The notes under the pieces: model-generated
The model's input: only the letters and a program-made list of their open reading frames with translations
Databases searched by the model: none
Told to the model about the DNA's origin: nothing
Part shown: piece after piece, positions 4,893-5,517 of the stretch
How positions within the stretch are numbered: the first letter of the stretch is position 1
Layout of the letters: each line of letters opens with the position of its first letter
NCBI GenBank assembly: GCA_947625995.1
Contig: CANQQN010000128.1
Location: forward strand, 1 to 5,517
Origin: an uncultured Lachnospiraceae bacterium
GTDB taxonomy: Bacteria; Bacillota; Clostridia; Lachnospirales; Lachnospiraceae
Direction: 5' to 3'
DNA length: 5,517 nt
Translations under genes and position numbers: made by a program

Positions 4893-5517
4893 ATGGAACA
4901 GATCATCAAAACCGAATATTCTGACGTGATGCGCAAATCCTTTATCGATTACGCCATGAGCGTCATTGTGGCCCGGGCCCTGCCGGATGTGCGAGACGGC
5001 TTAAAGCCGGTGCAGCGCCGGACGCTGTACGATATGCATGAGCTTGGCATTCGCTATGACAAGCCCTACAGAAAATGCGCCCGCATTGTGGGCGATACTA
5101 TGGGTAAATATCATCCCCACGGGGACAGTTCCATCTATGACGCCTTGGTGGTGATGGCTCAGGATTTTAAAAAAGGACTGCCTCTTGTGGACGGCCACGG
5201 CAACTTTGGCTCCATCGAGGGAGACGGCGCCGCCGCCATGCGTTATACGGAGGCGCGCCTTCAGAAGATCACACAGACTGCTTATCTGGCGGATCTGGAT
5301 AAGGATATCGTAAATTTTGTGCCAAATTTTGATGAGACGGAGAAAGAGCCGGAGGTGCTTCCGGTACGCATTCCCAACCTTCTGGTTAACGGATCGGAGG
5401 GCATTGCGGTGGGCATGGTCACAAGCATTCCGCCTCATAACCTGTCGGAGGTGCTGGACGGGGCCATTGCTTTCCTCAAAAAGCCGGATATGAGCCTGCA
5501 GGAGCTGATGACTTATA
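4893..5517 (+). CDS. gyrA/parC: Type IIA DNA topoisomerase, breakage-reunion (A) subunit, GyrA/ParC family, 5' part
   Basis: The open frame runs 208 codons to the window edge, about a quarter of a normal 730-850 residue subunit, so the gene is partial only because the window ends. The A subunit cleaves and rejoins DNA through a tyrosine ester. Seen here are the N-terminal YAMSVIVARALPDVRDGLKP (20-39), QRR (41-43), the quinolone-resistance region YHPHGDSSIYDAL (73-85) with Ser79 and Asp83 at the positions of E. coli GyrA Ser83/Asp87 (the susceptible-type residues), and AAAMRYTEARL (113-123) with catalytic Arg117-Tyr118. The ATG at 4893 is the first in-frame start after a TAG at 4860-4862. AAAGG (4876-4880) is 12 nt upstream, a long spacing. 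It is co-transcribed with the B subunit. The C-terminal domain that would separate gyrase (GyrA box) from ParC lies outside the window. Confidence 0.93.
   Translation, partial: MEQIIKTEYSDVMRKSFIDYAMSVIVARALPDVRDGLKPVQRRTLYDMHELGIRYDKPYRKCARIVGDTMGKYHPHGDSSIYDALVVMAQDFKKGLPLVDGHGNFGSIEGDGAAAMRYTEARLQKITQTAYLADLDKDIVNFVPNFDETEKEPEVLPVRIPNLLVNGSEGIAVGMVTSIPPHNLSEVLDGAIAFLKKPDMSLQELMTY

Noticed and set aside
4885..4929. 14-codon reading frame (ATG at 4885, TGA at 4927-4929) overlapping the A-subunit start
   Set aside because: It is only 3-4 nt from the AAAGG site, too close for normal initiation, and the product has no meaning. It might compete slightly with the start at 4893, but nothing supports it as a gene.

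Overview
The window looks like ordinary chromosomal housekeeping DNA from a spore-forming, low-to-mid GC Firmicute. The Lachnospiraceae / Clostridia side is the best fit. The reasons are the rsmD-coaD-coiled-coil 'ATPase' gene order, a YlbJ-type sporulation membrane protein, purine-rich AGGAGG-type ribosome binding sites, a consensus sigma-A promoter, and GyrB/GyrA-like protein sequences of Gram-positive character. This assignment is inferred from protein and site character, not from any database search.

Layout. Bases 1-134 hold a consensus promoter (TTGACA, 17 bp, TATAAT) with a palindrome over its -10 box, then a leader rich in ATATG repeats. A tight plus-strand operon follows: rsmD (16S rRNA guanine methyltransferase, 135-692), coaD (phosphopantetheine adenylyltransferase, 702-1178) and a 208-residue coiled-coil protein of unknown function (1192-1818). 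A ylbJ-like gene (1815-2819, minus strand) runs toward this operon, and the two stop codons interlock in a shared TTAA. There is no room between them for terminators. Each strand nevertheless has a terminator-like hairpin lying inside the opposite gene: plus strand at 2080-2115, minus strand at 1759-1782.

A 99-bp AT-rich intergenic region (2820-2918) separates ylbJ from a divergent plus-strand operon for a type IIA topoisomerase. It encodes a complete B subunit (2919-4856) and the first 208 codons of the A subunit (4893 to the window edge). The pair is GyrB/GyrA-like in sequence but does not sit beside dnaA/dnaN/recF here. It is therefore probably the second topoisomerase pair of the genome (topoisomerase IV role).

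The genes serve basic cell functions: ribosome maturation, coenzyme A synthesis, spore formation and chromosome topology. I see no mobile element, CRISPR, RNA gene, toxin-antitoxin or defence system, and nothing that amounts to a new system. The points worth a second look are regulatory palindromes, embedded terminators, an 11-residue repeat protein, and a valine at the coumarin-contact arginine position of the B subunit.
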